Source: Bacillota bacterium (GTDB taxonomy: Bacteria > Bacillota > Sulfobacillia > Sulfobacillales > Sulfobacillaceae). Taken from it: a stretch of 5,119 nucleotides of DNA. The notes under the pieces were generated by a model that was not told the origin of the DNA, ran no database searches, and worked only from the letters and a program-made list of their open reading frames with translations. A program made the position numbers and the translations under genes. The stretch is from NCBI GenBank assembly GCA_021820675.1, contig JAKADI010000191.1, positions 1 to 5,119 of the forward strand. Direction: 5' to 3'. Shown here one piece after another: positions 5,012 through 5,119 of the stretch; within the stretch, counting starts at the first letter, position 1, and each line of letters starts with the position of its first letter.

Positions 5012-5119
5012 GGAAATTCGGATTGAATCCAAAAGTTACCAAACGTCTCAGGTGATAATTGGCCACGGGGTCCTTGAGACGTGGCCATGGGCGAACTGGA
5101 TCTCTTCCCAGACTCCCGT
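5004..5119 (+). CDS. aroB: 3-dehydroquinate synthase, N-terminal fragment (truncated at right edge)
   Basis: AroB makes 3-dehydroquinate from DAHP using NAD and a metal ion, the second step of the pathway. Only 38 codons are visible. The N-terminus, with short strands around EIRIES and SYQTSQVIIGHGVLE (residues 11-25), fits the AroB pattern of a YxVxIGxGxL segment at the very start. The NAD- and metal-binding residues lie outside the window. The start is supported by AGGAG at 4991-4995, eight bases upstream. It overlaps aroK by 8 bases, as in the common aroC-aroK-aroB order. Identification rests on the short N-terminal pattern plus this context. Confidence 0.85.
   Translation, partial: MHEEIRIESKSYQTSQVIIGHGVLETWPWANWISSQTP
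5043..5086 (+). repeat. Two mutually exclusive inverted repeats inside the aroB start region
   Basis: ACGTCTCA (5043-5050) is a perfect inverted repeat of TGAGACGT (5075-5082). GGCCAC (5061-5066) is one of GTGGCC (5081-5086). The right arms share 5081-5082, so only one stem can form at a time. Such a switch could affect early elongation on aroB, but the arms lie within coding sequence and may be incidental. Confidence 0.25.

Overview
The window is a compact stretch of bacterial chromosome, roughly half G+C by eye. Two oppositely directed units diverge from one intergenic region. The gene set is an Fe-S assembly gene, a YqeG-type HAD phosphatase beside aroE, then aroE, a prepilin peptidase, aroC, aroK and aroB. 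This points to a Gram-positive of the Firmicutes/Clostridia side, because yqeG next to aroE is familiar from Bacillus and a type IV pilus block between aroE and aroC is familiar from several Clostridia-like genomes. A Sulfobacillus-like thermoacidophile is my best guess, from recall of gene order only.

Layout. 1-455 (minus): 5' part of sufC, running off the left edge. 456-684: divergent intergenic region with a plausible sufC promoter, a 13-bp palindrome in the sufC leader, and a possible extended -10 for the rightward unit. 685-1194: yqeG. 1195-1873: the one poorly explained stretch. It holds a 122-codon ORF with a good ribosome binding site, but its composition and the alternation of open frames suggest a decayed or frame-disrupted gene. 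1874-2665: aroE. 2655-3254: an A24 prepilin peptidase lacking the usual methyltransferase domain. 3255-3348: a short gap with a nested inverted repeat. 3349-4506: aroC. 4490-5011: aroK. 5004 to the right edge: start of aroB.

How the genes work together. aroB, aroE, aroK and aroC encode the 2nd, 4th, 5th and 7th steps of the shikimate pathway to chorismate. From aroE to aroB the genes are tightly packed, with overlaps of 11, 17 and 8 bases at three of the four junctions. They are probably co-transcribed and partly translationally coupled. The prepilin peptidase is the only recognisable pilus gene in the window. I found no tRNA, rRNA, CRISPR array, insertion sequence or strong terminator. I did not find a clear new biological system. 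The most unusual parts are the disrupted region at 1266-1846 and the lone, shortened prepilin peptidase.
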